From Atlantibacter hermannii (lineage in GTDB: Bacteria; Pseudomonadota; Gammaproteobacteria; Enterobacterales; Enterobacteriaceae): a DNA stretch of 64,000 bases. The position numbers were made by a program, and so were the translations under genes. Location of the stretch: assembly GCA_900635495.1 (NCBI GenBank), contig LR134136.1:2170001-2234000 (forward strand). The letters run 5' to 3'. Numbering within the stretch: position 1 is the first letter of the stretch; every line of letters begins with the position of its first letter. Positions 41,623-51,233 of the stretch are shown one piece after another. The notes below the pieces were generated by a model that saw nothing but the letters and a program-made list of their open reading frames with translations, made no database searches and was not told the origin of the DNA.

Positions 41623-41638
41623 TTAGTTACAACATACT
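41623..41638 (-). promoter_or_regulatory. Ter replication arrest site beside tus (TerB-like)
   Basis: On the minus strand AGTATGTTGTAACTAA, an exact match to the Ter core consensus, 11 bases upstream of the tus ATG. In E. coli TerB overlaps the tus promoter, so Tus represses its own gene. Confidence 0.93.
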
Positions 41639-42147
41639 AATTAACTTTAGCACATCACCCCTGACCCCACCACCGTGGATAGCAGGTCTGGCAGGGGGAT
41701 TTAACGTTGCTGTGCTTTTAGGAGATAGAGTGGGCCGCCGTGCGCGCAGTCATCGTGGGTCACGTTCTGGAATACAACCGGCGGCAGGATGACAATGGCG
41801 GCTGTGCTTCCCATGTGGCAACTTTAATCAGGAAAGCATATTTGCCTATGACAAATTCTGAGTTCCTGACACAACACTCGCTCTACGACCTAAACGCGGC
41901 AGGCGCTTTCGCTGGCAAATTTTGAATCAGCACCCTTCGCGTTGGAATCTTCAATATTTTCTTTGCCAGGTACTGGCAATGAATTATAAGCAGCCAGAAG
42001 CGCGCAGGGTCAAGGGGCGCTGCGCGTTGTTTCTATCAAATGTTGAGCTTTATTTATACCAGGCTAACACTCGAAACAAGATAAATATAAGTTTTGATAA
42101 AAAGCACAGTTGCCTTTATTTATAAAATTAACCTGAGAAAGCAAGAC
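41639..42147. other. intergenic region between tus and the adhesin-like gene
   Basis: About 500 bases. Several short frames (for example 41740-41925 and 41922-42125) lack ribosome binding sites and family features. The right part is AT-rich and probably came with the adhesin-like gene. No RNA gene is seen. Confidence 0.5.
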
Positions 42148-42933
42148 TTAGTTATAACCCAGAACGATAACGTCTGTACCCGCGTTTAATCCAGCCTCAC
42201 TGACGCCGCTTAAGGTATCTGTCACGTGGAGTTGGTTATCTCCGCTTAGTAACGAAACCGTTTCCCCTAAAGGCTGATTAGCAATAGTGAGCGAAGCTTG
42301 CCCTGACGGTGAAAGAAGGATAGCTTGTTGGCCCGATAATAATGAGAATTTTACAGTTGTGTTTTGGGTGCAGTTAATCTGTAAAAAGGCATGGCCAGTT
42401 GCGCCTTCGGCCGATGAAGCCGTTAATGTGCCGTGATCAATAACAAGTTGTTCCGATGTGATCTTGCAGTACTGGTTAATTGGTGGAGGGGACGCACAGT
42501 ATGCGAGCGAGGCCGGAAAATTATAATGAGAATATGGATCACCGGAGAGATAACCCGCACACAGTACGATACTGCCCATGTTGGGTGCTGAGATATAAGT
42601 TAGATTCTTTTGCCCTTGCTCATATGCCTTTAATGCCAGTTCAGCGATTGTAGAGTGACCATCTGGCATCACGTAACCAGGAGCCATACTAAATGATCTA
42701 ATGTTTGTAGTAGGGACATACATAAACCCTAAGCCTACGGGTTGCGTTGCAACAACATTCATACTTACTGGGTTGGTATCAATAAGTGTCTGCGTAATAT
42801 TAAACGTGCCTGTGCACCCACCACAATTATCAGCAGCAACAAAATTGCTAATGATAGGATATGGGATTGCAAATACCTTTACTGAAAATAGCAAAGCCAT
42901 GGCTATAAAAAGCCTAAAATAGTTTTTCATCAT
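42148..42933 (-). CDS. secreted fimbrial adhesin-like protein, orphan
   Basis: 261 residues from ATG 42933 (AAGAG upstream). The signal peptide is MMKNYFRLFIAMALLFSVKVFA. The mature part has two parts: an N-terminal domain with CGGCTGTFNIT and paired cysteines (LCAGYLSGD, LAYCASPPP), and from about residue 165 a pilin-like domain (QYCKITSEQLVIDHGTLTAS, LQINCTQNTTVKFSLLSG) with a cysteine pair as in fimbrial subunits. This is the two-domain design of tip adhesins. No chaperone, usher or other subunits are nearby. The gene is AT-rich compared with its neighbours. Confidence 0.6.
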   Translation of the reverse strand: MMKNYFRLFIAMALLFSVKVFAIPYPIISNFVAADNCGGCTGTFNITQTLIDTNPVSMNVVATQPVGLGFMYVPTTNIRSFSMAPGYVMPDGHSTIAELALKAYEQGQKNLTYISAPNMGSIVLCAGYLSGDPYSHYNFPASLAYCASPPPINQYCKITSEQLVIDHGTLTASSAEGATGHAFLQINCTQNTTVKFSLLSGQQAILLSPSGQASLTIANQPLGETVSLLSGDNQLHVTDTLSGVSEAGLNAGTDVIVLGYN

Positions 42934-43486
42934 TTCCATCTCTTTTATATCAGCCAACAAAACCTTTATCAAAATACATTTGACTTTCAAATAAAAAGTT
43001 AAAGTATTGTTAGCGACGCTCTTCCATTAAGCTTTCAACAGAATCACTAAACTACAACTTACCCCAAGGTAAACAAATAAAACAAATACAATCTGGTGGC
43101 GCGGTGCAGTATGTTGCACCATAAAAGCGCAGAAAGGCAGGGTTAATTAATAAAAGTTAGTAAGAAAATATTATAAAGAATAATGATTGCGTCTTTTCAA
43201 AGTTAAGTTTAATCTACACTGTTTAACAATTTATAATGTTATTTATTAGTATATATAGTTACTGTTATTAAACAATATTTTTAAGTTTGTTAACCTGTTA
43301 TCGGTAAATTATAAGTTTAATGGATGATTCAGTGTGTTTGTATTTAGAAATAAATATATAGGATCCGTTAATATTAGCAGAGCCTTTACAGGCCAAAAGT
43401 TGTCAATTTATAGCAAGCACATCATGTTCATATAACTTAGTCTTTTAGCATAGCCCGCTACCTTTTTAACCCTGGTGTTTTATTGT
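42934..43486. other. AT-rich region with no gene
   Basis: About 550 very AT-rich bases between the adhesin-like gene and the hydrolase. It likely includes the adhesin promoter and is a good target for H-NS/Cnu silencing. Nothing else recognised. Confidence 0.5.
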
Positions 43487-44362
43487 CTATAAGATATGAC
43501 GTGTGCCGAAAGGCTTCTCTACACCAGAAACGAAGTCAGAGATTAATTTTGCAACGGTTTCCGGCGCGTCTTCTGGCGAGAAATGCCCGGCATTCTCTAT
43601 AAAAGTCACGTCTGAACCGGGGATCGCCGCGCTGAGTTTACTGGCCCATGCAGGCACCTGCCAGGTGTCGCCTTCGCCCCAGATTATTTTTACCGGTATG
43701 TCGCCGAGCTCACTCAGTCGTTCTGCTATGTCGAGTGTGTGGCGGGGATCATAATGAGAAATCTGATGCTGGAATAAACTTCCCTGGCCCACCGGGCCGG
43801 AAATATAGTCGAGATACGTATCCAGCGGGCCGCGCTCGAACTCTTGAGTGTTTACCACGGCGGTTTTCAACCACGCCCTGAAATGGGCGCGATGCTCGCT
43901 GTCAGGTGCGGTGAGGAGTTTATCCAGGCCATGTTCCATTTGCTGCCTTGTGCGTTCAGACGGATAGCTGTCAAAACTGACCACATCGATGAGCGTCAGG
44001 GACCGCAGACGTTCGGTAAAAAACACCCCAAAACGCTGCGCGATACCGCCCCCGATGTCGTGGGCAATAAGGTGGAAGGTATCCAGCCCCCACACATTCA
44101 ACATCCCCTTGAGGATATCAACCTGCCCGGAAATAGACGTGTCGATGGCCTGCGACCAGGGGCGCTCTGACAGGCCATAACCCAGCAGGTCAAAAACATG
44201 AACCCGAAACCCGTTATTCACCAGCGCGGGGATCACCTTGCGCCAGATGAGCGAGGAAGAGGGCGTGCCATGCATCAGCACAAGCGGTATGCCATCTCCA
44301 TAAACGCCGTGGGCGATGCGCGTGCCATTGACCAGCGCGTGAGAATTAACGACAGGCTCCAT
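43487..44362 (-). CDS. alpha/beta hydrolase (haloalkane dehalogenase/epoxide hydrolase-like)
   Basis: 291 residues. The alpha/beta hydrolase core shows the oxyanion segment VLMHGTPSSSLIWRKV near residue 28, FDLLGYGLSERPW near 56, the nucleophile elbow LIAHDIGGGIAQRFG near 95, and ENAGHFSPEDAPETV near 260 for the catalytic His. The nucleophile position holds Asp in HDIGG rather than Ser, as in haloalkane dehalogenases and epoxide hydrolases. Start ATG 44362 follows GGAGGAA; the longer frame is not used. Divergent from a LysR regulator, which probably controls it. Substrate unknown. Confidence 0.82.
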   Translation of the reverse strand: MEPVVNSHALVNGTRIAHGVYGDGIPLVLMHGTPSSSLIWRKVIPALVNNGFRVHVFDLLGYGLSERPWSQAIDTSISGQVDILKGMLNVWGLDTFHLIAHDIGGGIAQRFGVFFTERLRSLTLIDVVSFDSYPSERTRQQMEHGLDKLLTAPDSEHRAHFRAWLKTAVVNTQEFERGPLDTYLDYISGPVGQGSLFQHQISHYDPRHTLDIAERLSELGDIPVKIIWGEGDTWQVPAWASKLSAAIPGSDVTFIENAGHFSPEDAPETVAKLISDFVSGVEKPFGTRHIL

Positions 44363-44473
44363 GATCCTGTTCCTCCGGTGTGTTTGCCAGTGCATAAAGT
44401 ATCGACATGCCTTTTGCATGATACAAATGAATGGATAGACTGAAATAATTCAAATTTGTCATGTGGGGTCGAC

Positions 44474-45343
44474 ATGAGTTTACTCAGTATCAGTGCGCTA
44501 AAGGCGCTCAGTGCGGTAGCGGATCAGGGCGGCGTCACGCGCGCGGCCGAAAAGCTGGCACTGTCACAGTCGGCCATTTCCCACAAAATAAAGCGGCTCG
44601 AAGAGTCCCTTGGGTGCGTGTTGCTTAACCGGCGGGCGGGAGGACCTCTGCTTACCGAAGACGGTTATCATCTGCTGACTTACGGCCGCAGGATCGTTTC
44701 CCTGCATGATGAGGCAGTGATGTCACTAAAACGTGCGCCACTGAATGGAAAAATCAGGATTGGACTGACAGAAGACGTGACCAGCAGCGGCACAGCCCGT
44801 GTGCTGGGCCGTTTCAGGCGTATGTATCCTGAGGTGGTTATACAGATCACGGTCAGCCAGAGTCTACCGATTGAGGCGCAATTAACGGCCGGGACGCTGG
44901 ATGTTGGCGTGATTCAAACCTTTGTTCACCGCACCGCTGAGACGGATGTGATCCTGTCCGGCGACAGGCTGTGCTGGATCAAATCGCCCGATCTCACGCT
45001 CGATTTATCCCAGCCTTTGCCTTATCTCGCGTTCGGCACCGAGTGTTTTTACCGACAATGGATGCTTGATAGCGGCCTGCCTGAGGGCGTGGAGGCTGAG
45101 ACGGTGCTGACCTGTTCGAGCACGACCGGGATCATTTCGGCAGTGGAAGCCGGACTGGGGATCACCATCATGAACGCAAAAAATATTCCGGCTGGGGTAG
45201 AGATTATCGAGGGCATCCTGCCCGCGCCGCCGGACGTTGTTTTTGTTATCCGAAAGGGGGGAACGCATCATTCACCTGTCGCGAATACCCTTATCCAGCA
45301 CATCGCCGACGAACTCCAGAAACCCTTTTCAGGCATTGTTTAA
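44474..45343 (+). CDS. LysR-family transcriptional regulator
   Basis: 289 residues. The winged HTH is at residues 3-60 (ALKALSAVADQGGVTRAAEK, SQSAISHKIKRLEESLG), followed by a substrate-binding domain (GKIRIGLTEDVTSSGTARVL; ECFYRQWMLDSGLPEGVEAE). The intergenic space to the divergent hydrolase gene is 111 bases and is the likely binding site for both promoters. The end overlaps the convergent rstB stop by four bases. Effector unknown. Confidence 0.88.
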   Translation: MSLLSISALKALSAVADQGGVTRAAEKLALSQSAISHKIKRLEESLGCVLLNRRAGGPLLTEDGYHLLTYGRRIVSLHDEAVMSLKRAPLNGKIRIGLTEDVTSSGTARVLGRFRRMYPEVVIQITVSQSLPIEAQLTAGTLDVGVIQTFVHRTAETDVILSGDRLCWIKSPDLTLDLSQPLPYLAFGTECFYRQWMLDSGLPEGVEAETVLTCSSTTGIISAVEAGLGITIMNAKNIPAGVEIIEGILPAPPDVVFVIRKGGTHHSPVANTLIQHIADELQKPFSGIV

Positions 45344-46617
45344 CCCATTAGCGGCCAGCGAAACGAAAAACGCGCGCCGCCCAGCGGGCTTTGCCCGGCG
45401 GTGACCGTGCCACCCATAGCGGTGGCGATGGAACTGACGATTGCCAGCCCCAGCCCGCAGCCGCCAGTGGCGCGATCGCGGCTTGGGTCGAGGCGCACGA
45501 AAGGTTCGAATACCCGGCTACGTTCATTCTCCGGGATGCCGGGGCCATCATCATCCACCGTAAGCAGGCCAATGCCGCCATCGCAAATGAGTTGCACGTC
45601 CACACGTTGCTGGCAGTAGCGCAACGCATTGTTGATTAAATTATCCAGTACCCGCTCGAATAAACGGATATCCACCTGGCTTTCGCAGGCGGTGGAGGGC
45701 AGCAGCACCAGACGTTTCTCCGGGTGCAGCGCGTTCAGATCCCCGATATGATTCCCCAGCCAACCGGCGAGCTCCACGGGCGCGACGTTCAACTCCGTTT
45801 GCGGGCGATCGAGCCGGGCGTAGGTCAGCAGCTCATCAATCAGCGCTTCAAGCTGCCCGATATCGCGGTTGAGCGCCGCGCTTTCCGCCTCGCTGAGGTT
45901 ATCACTCATTTCCAGCCGGTAACGCAGCCTGACCAGCGGCGTTCGCAACTCGTGGGCGATGCCATCAATTAACCGTTTTTTACTGGCAATCAGCGTATTG
46001 ATGTTATCCGCCATCTGGTTAAACGCCACGCCCATACGTACGAAACTCGACGCCTCATCGAAATGAATGCGCTCGGCGAGGTGGCCTTCGCCAAAACGCT
46101 GCGCGGCGGATTCCAGTCTGAGCATCTCTTTCCAGTGCGGACGGAGCCAGATAAACACCGGAACGGCGAGCGAAAAGGCGATAAACACAATCAGCGCCAC
46201 GTCCAGTAACCGCATCTGGTGCATGTAGTAAAGATAGGGAACCGGCCCCACCGCCAGAACGTAATGGCTGCGGGGGATGCGCTGAATAAACGTGTACTGA
46301 TCGTCCAGCGCGACGATTTCCCCACGACGCAGCCGGTTTTCCGGGCCTTCCGGGAGATGAAAGTGGTTTAGCGGTTCAATTCGCAGGTCAAATGACAGGT
46401 TCAAATCGAGTTGCTTGATGGTTTTATTCCAGTCTTTAGGCGGAATTTCCCGCAGTTCGCTGCGCATCAGATACAGAGAACTTTGCATCAGGTCGTCCAG
46501 CGACTGGCGACCGGCGCGCTCGGCGGTGAATTTATACACCAGGCCAACCAGCATCGTCATAACCAGAAAGCAGACGAACAGCAAAAGATAAAACTGGATA
46601 AATAGCTTTTTCATCAA
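45340..46617 (-). CDS. rstB: RstB sensor histidine kinase
   Basis: 425 residues. Two membrane spans (LFIQFYLLLFVCFLVMTMLV at the start and VALIVFIAFSLAVPVFIWL near residue 140) enclose a periplasmic sensor. A HAMP domain follows, then the phosphoacceptor box GIAHELRTPLVRLRYRLE near residue 222, and the ATPase domain with NALRYC, DDGPGIPENERSRVF and GGCGLGLAIV. Partner of RstA; in E. coli the pair belongs to the PhoPQ regulon. Gene order rstA-rstB is kept, with seven bases between the genes. Confidence 0.94.
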   Translation of the reverse strand: MMKKLFIQFYLLLFVCFLVMTMLVGLVYKFTAERAGRQSLDDLMQSSLYLMRSELREIPPKDWNKTIKQLDLNLSFDLRIEPLNHFHLPEGPENRLRRGEIVALDDQYTFIQRIPRSHYVLAVGPVPYLYYMHQMRLLDVALIVFIAFSLAVPVFIWLRPHWKEMLRLESAAQRFGEGHLAERIHFDEASSFVRMGVAFNQMADNINTLIASKKRLIDGIAHELRTPLVRLRYRLEMSDNLSEAESAALNRDIGQLEALIDELLTYARLDRPQTELNVAPVELAGWLGNHIGDLNALHPEKRLVLLPSTACESQVDIRLFERVLDNLINNALRYCQQRVDVQLICDGGIGLLTVDDDGPGIPENERSRVFEPFVRLDPSRDRATGGCGLGLAIVSSIATAMGGTVTAGQSPLGGARFSFRWPLMG

Positions 46618-46623
46618 CCCACT

Positions 46624-47356
46624 CTATACGGAGTCCGCCGATTCCCAGGCGTGGGGGGCAAACAGGTAGCCTTTGTTGCGCACCGTTTTAATTCGATAAG
46701 GCTCCGTCGCGCTGTCGTTGAGTTTTTTACGCAGGCGGGAAATGGCGACATCAACGCTCCGGTCCAGCCCGTCATAGCTGACGCCGCGCAGATTCTTCAG
46801 CAACGCATCGCGATCCATAATATTGCCCGCATGGGTAGCCAGCTCCCATAACAAATCGAAATCGGCGGTGGAAAGGACGACGTTCTGATCCCCCAGACGC
46901 ACCTGACGGTTTAGCGGATCGATGCAGAGCGTACCGAAATGCAGGGCTTTATGGGGCGGACGCGGCGTAGTAGCGGATTCAACCGGCGGCACAGACTGAT
47001 GCTGGCGCAAATGCAAACGCAGCCGGGCGAGCAGCACTGCAGGGCGGCGTGGTTTTGAGGATGTAATCGCTGGCGCCCATTTCCAGAGAGAGAATATGGT
47101 TCATATCGCTGTCCAGCGAGGTGAGCAGAACGATAGGGCCTTGCCACAGCGGGCGCAGATCACGGCATAAACTCATGCCGTCTTTACCCGGCAGCATGAT
47201 GTCCAACAGGACTAAATCGGGCTGGTGGGCCAGAATGACTTCAATTGCCCGGTCGCCCCGGGTTTCGAGCAATACATCAATATCATGTTTACCGAGGTAG
47301 GCCGCAATCAGCGAACCGACCTCGGGGTCATCTTCGACAAAAACAATTTTGTTCAT
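46624..47356 (-). pseudogene. rstA: RstA response regulator, frameshifted
   Basis: The receiver domain (start MNKIVFVEDDPEVG, phosphoacceptor Asp in LVLLDIMLPGKDGM) is in one frame to GASDYILKTTPP. The linker and winged-helix output domain (LLARLRLHLRQ; FDLLWELATHAGNIMDRDAL; YRIKTVRNKGYLFAPHAWE) is in another. Removing one C of the CCC at 47042-47044 (minus strand) restores PPAVLLARLR and a 243-residue RstA. If real, the strain would make a receiver domain without DNA binding; a sequencing error is also plausible. rstB downstream is intact. Confidence 0.9.
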
Positions 47357-47431
47357 AGACCGGCGCTTAACGTTCAAAAACGTCAGATTACACCCTCGCC
47401 GCGCGGGATTCCATTAACGTCGTCTAAACCG

Positions 47432-48154
47432 TTAACGGAGGTGACGGCCGCCATCTACCGGAAAACTACGGCCCGTCACATAACAGCTGGTAAGCAGGTA
47501 ATCCACGAGATCAATAATCTCTTTCTCGCCTGGCTCGGTTTTCATCAGCGACTTATTCAGCGCCCGCTGGCGATAGGCGGCGTCATCGAGTTCGTTGAAT
47601 AGAATCAACGACGGCGCAATGGCGTTGACTTTGACCTCCGGGGCCAGCTTACGGGCAAAAGAGCGGGTCATATTGTCCAGCGCCGCCTTGCTGGCGGCAT
47701 AGGCGATATGTTTTTCGCTGCCGCGTTCCACCACGTAATCGGTAAAGTGGATGATGTCGCTCGCCGCATGGCCATTACCGCGCAGCAGCGGCTCCAGCGC
47801 AAGGTTGATTAAATAGGGTGCATGGACATGCACCTGCATCATCTCGGTAATGACTTCACCGGAAATAGGCCCGGCCTTCTCGGTTTGCCAGGCGCTGGCA
47901 TTATGGATGATGGCGCGCAATGTCGGCGTGAGCGCCTTAACCTGCGCGGCGAATTCCAGAATCCCTTCGTCAGTGGAGAAGTCAGCCTGGATACAGGTGG
48001 CACCCATCTCTTCCAGCACGTCGATTGCCGGATAACGGGCACGGTAACTCACGATAACGTCGTGTTTTTCCGCCAGGAAATGATGCGCGAGGGCAAGCCC
48101 GATACGGCGGCCGCCCCCGGTAAGCAGAATTGGTCGTTGTGGCGTTTTCCCCAT
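47432..48154 (-). CDS. folM: FolM, dihydromonapterin reductase
   Basis: 240 residues, the length of E. coli FolM. A short-chain dehydrogenase with the pterin-type cofactor motif LLTGGGRRIGLALAHHFLAE at the N-terminus, HNASAW near residue 85, and the YxxxK pair in HIAYAASKAALDNM near 150. It reduces dihydromonapterin to tetrahydromonapterin and has weak dihydrofolate reductase activity. I chose the ATG at 48154 (MGKTPQRPILLTGGGRR). In E. coli ydgC lies between folM and rstA; here only 75 bases separate them. Confidence 0.92.
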   Translation of the reverse strand: MGKTPQRPILLTGGGRRIGLALAHHFLAEKHDVIVSYRARYPAIDVLEEMGATCIQADFSTDEGILEFAAQVKALTPTLRAIIHNASAWQTEKAGPISGEVITEMMQVHVHAPYLINLALEPLLRGNGHAASDIIHFTDYVVERGSEKHIAYAASKAALDNMTRSFARKLAPEVKVNAIAPSLILFNELDDAAYRQRALNKSLMKTEPGEKEIIDLVDYLLTSCYVTGRSFPVDGGRHLR

Positions 48155-48195
48155 AAAATAACCCTCGTCAGTGAGTCGTGACGAAGATGGGGTGT

Positions 48196-49578
48196 TTACC
48201 CCATCAGCATCCATGTGGCTGGCAAAGCGGCAACCAGTAATAAGCCTATCAGCATTTTCTCAGCTTGCCTGAGTCCGATGTTGTCGGTGTGCGTACGGCG
48301 GGCATACAGGAACACTAAAAGACCCGGCGCGTACAGCACCACGGAAAGCAGCAAATGCATCGGACCTGAGGCATACAGCAACCATAAACCATAAATGCAG
48401 GCTCCGACACCCACCAACTGATGAAGTGGGCGCGTGGCGACTTTTAACAGATACGCGCCAACTAAAAAGTAGGGCACCAGAATCATCTCGGAGGCGATGG
48501 TCAACAGGGTGTTGTAATCCGACCCGGTCGCCCAAATAAGCACCAGACAGAGTTGAACACTGATATTGGTCAGCCAGAGTGAAGCGGACGGCGCGCCGTT
48601 CTGATTTTGACGGGCAAAAATACGCGGGAAAGCTTTATGCGTGGCCGCCAGTAATGGCACTTCCGCGGCCATGATGGTCCAGCTCAGGTAGGCACCGCAC
48701 ACTGAAACAATCAGCCCGGCAGCGATAATGACTTCGCCCCACGGCCCCATCATTTCCACCATCAGCCCCGCCATGGACGGATTGCGCATCTGCGCCAGTT
48801 CAGGACGCGCAACCACGCCCAGCGACAACAGCGTGACCAGCAGATAAACCGCCAGTGCGGCAAACACCGCCAGCAGCGTCGCGCGGCCAACGTCGCGCTT
48901 ATTCCGGGCGCGGGCAGAAACCACCACCGCGCCTTCCACGCCGATAAATACCCACAGGGTAATCAGCATGGTGTTTTTCACCTGTTCCCACACCGGCACG
49001 CCTAACTCGATCCCGGTAAAATCGAGACTGAAGGTCGGCAGACGAAAGGCGATAACCGCCAGCACGATAAACATCCCCAGTGGCAGCAGTTTCGCCAGGG
49101 TCGCCGCCATGTTGATGCTGGCGGCCGTTTGTACGCCGCGCAGCACCAGCCAGTGAACAAACCACAACAGCACCGACGCGCCAACGATGGATTGCCAGGT
49201 ATTACCGTCACCGAATAAACGCAGCGAAGGCGTATCGGTAAAAAAGCTGAGTGCCGAGAAGACAATCACCAGATACGACACGTTGGCGATCACGGCGCAC
49301 AGCCAGTAGCCCCAGGCCGAGCAAAAACCGATTAACTCGCCAAAACCTGCACGGGCGTAGGTGAAAATACCGCCATCAAGATCGGGGCGGATACGGGTTA
49401 ACAACAGCATCGCCATCGCCAACATCACGATCCCGACACCTGTAATGGCCCAGCCGATTAACAGCGCGGCAGGGCTGGCGACTTGTGCCATATTTTGCGG
49501 AAGACTGAAAACGCCCGCGCCGAGCATGGAACTCAGCACTAAAGCCGTTAATGCGGTAAGGCCCAGTTTTTTATCCAT
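48196..49578 (-). CDS. ydgI: YdgI, APC-family amino acid antiporter (ArcD-like)
   Basis: 460 residues with about twelve hydrophobic spans, the APC superfamily fold. The start GLTALTALVLSSMLGAGVFS is the unwound TM1 binding segment, and GIVMLAMAMLLL and EGAVVVSARARNKRDVGRAT are family features. E. coli YdgI is annotated as a putative arginine/ornithine antiporter, from similarity only. Length equals E. coli YdgI. It starts 42 bases upstream of folM on the same strand and may be cotranscribed with it. Confidence 0.88.
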   Translation of the reverse strand: MDKKLGLTALTALVLSSMLGAGVFSLPQNMAQVASPAALLIGWAITGVGIVMLAMAMLLLTRIRPDLDGGIFTYARAGFGELIGFCSAWGYWLCAVIANVSYLVIVFSALSFFTDTPSLRLFGDGNTWQSIVGASVLLWFVHWLVLRGVQTAASINMAATLAKLLPLGMFIVLAVIAFRLPTFSLDFTGIELGVPVWEQVKNTMLITLWVFIGVEGAVVVSARARNKRDVGRATLLAVFAALAVYLLVTLLSLGVVARPELAQMRNPSMAGLMVEMMGPWGEVIIAAGLIVSVCGAYLSWTIMAAEVPLLAATHKAFPRIFARQNQNGAPSASLWLTNISVQLCLVLIWATGSDYNTLLTIASEMILVPYFLVGAYLLKVATRPLHQLVGVGACIYGLWLLYASGPMHLLLSVVLYAPGLLVFLYARRTHTDNIGLRQAEKMLIGLLLVAALPATWMLMG

Positions 49579-49726
49579 AGGAATCCTGTCAGAAAAAGAG
49601 GCCGATCCAGAATAATTATCTCGCCTGAGCGCATAACCAGGATGGATCTTCCAAGGCGCGCGATTCTACGGAGTGCGAAGTCAGCTTTCAATGATGCATC
49701 ACACAAAAAATCTTTACGCATAAAAA

Positions 49727-49747
49727 AAGGCAGCGCTGGGCTGCCTT
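49727..49747 (-). terminator. terminator after ydgH
   Basis: Stem AAGGCAGC / GCTGCCTT; the minus strand continues with T7. It lies 20 bases past the ydgH stop. Confidence 0.88.
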
Positions 49748-49766
49748 CTTCATTAAGCGTAGACGC

Positions 49767-50712
49767 TTATTTATACAGATCGGCGCTGATCGTGATATTG
49801 CCGCCGCGTTCCTGCCACTGACGGGTAATATGATAATACTTCGCGCCTTTTTTAGCGGCGCGCTTCGCGACCTGGTAAGAAATTTCAGTGGAGTTGCCGT
49901 AGTTGCCGGTGAATTTAACGCTGTCAAACGGCACCATCTGCGCGGCGGTGATTTTATTCACTTCTTCGATTTTTGTGCCGTCCGGAAGGGTGACAGTGTA
50001 ACGTCCACCTTTAGACGACTGCGTTTCGAAGAAGCGGCCAATATCACTGCTCGGTGCTGCGGAGGTTGCAACGCCTGGGATTTCGACTTTCTTCGCGGCT
50101 TCGCCACCCTGGGCAAGGGCTGCACGCCCCGCTTCAGAATCAGCCGGGATTGCATCCGGGCTCTGAAGAACGCGTTTCTTCGCGTCCTGTTTGTAGATAA
50201 ACGCGGTGATGCGCTGGTTGCCGCCCTGGTTCGCATCGACCTGACGGACGATATAGAACGAGTACGCGCCTTTCGCTTTCGCGGCTTTGGCGATAGCTTC
50301 GTTCACTTCAGGCTGGCTGCGGTAGAAACCCTGCACCGTCACCGTGTCGTAAGGCTCAAGGGCGATGGCTTCATCTTTGGGTAATTCCATTACACCCGCG
50401 ATCACGCGGTTTTTAGGTGCGTCAGCTTTTTCCGCATTTTCATGGTAAACGTCTGCCACAACACGCCAGTTGCCGCTGTTACCGGGTGTCGTTCATGTCC
50501 ACAACATAAAATGATGCGGCACCGATACGGTCCGCTTTGCGGGACACAGCATTGACCGCTTCGCCGATGGCGTTAAACCGGCCTGTGATCGCAATGCGGT
50601 CATAGGGCTTCAGCGCGGATGCCTGCTCTGGCGTTAACTCGGTGGCGGCCTGGGCGGACAACGCGCAGAGCGACAACACGGTGGTCACCAGAATGGAATT
50701 CTTAAGCTTCAT
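49767..50712 (-). pseudogene. ydgH: YdgH, DUF1471-family periplasmic protein, frameshifted
   Basis: The first frame encodes a signal peptide (MKLKNSILVTTVLSLCALSA, AQA) and the first DUF1471 repeat to ASFYVVDMNDT, then shifts. The second and third repeats continue in another frame (VTVQGFYRSQPEVNEAI; GAKYYHITRQWQERGGNITI). Removing one C of the CCC at 50484-50486 (minus strand ACCCGG) gives DTGNSGNWRVV and a 314-residue protein, the length of E. coli YdgH. DUF1471 proteins are linked to stress and biofilm. Mutation or sequencing error cannot be told apart. Confidence 0.9.
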
Positions 50713-51233
50713 AAACATTAATCCTTTGCCTTGCGCAAAAATGAACATTGATATTGCATGCTAAAAACCGTCAGCCGCTGATTATTGCACTGGAACGACG
50801 TAATTGTCTGCGGCAATTTTATCATCGGGTGCGCCAGATAACGTTTAGGGTAATAACCGGGTGTTATGGTTGTAAAAATAAGCGCCTGACCGGAATAAAT
50901 GATAAAGCTTATGACTTTTAGCGTTAAATTGATGTTAAAACAGCGAATTAGCGCCGCGTAGAATCATGTTTTGACGCTGTGCTAAAGCGGATTATCGGCC
51001 TTCCGGGATGAAATCCAGATAAAAAGGGCTCTCTGGCCCCGTCTTCACTGCTATTTTACCGATTAACACATAAATACAGCATATCCAATCTGGATCACGG
51101 TCGTTATTTTCAGTAGGTTATAGAAAGTTTGTTACAAAGATATTTTTCTACGGTTTAGGCGGTGCTTATACATGGCCGCCGTGCCAACGTTAAATGGGCA
51201 AACCATCATTAAAAACCGATGGAAGGGAATACT
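50713..51233. other. intergenic region between ydgH and pntA
   Basis: About 520 bases between divergent genes. It must hold both promoters; I could not place them with confidence. No open frame with a ribosome binding site is seen. Confidence 0.5.
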
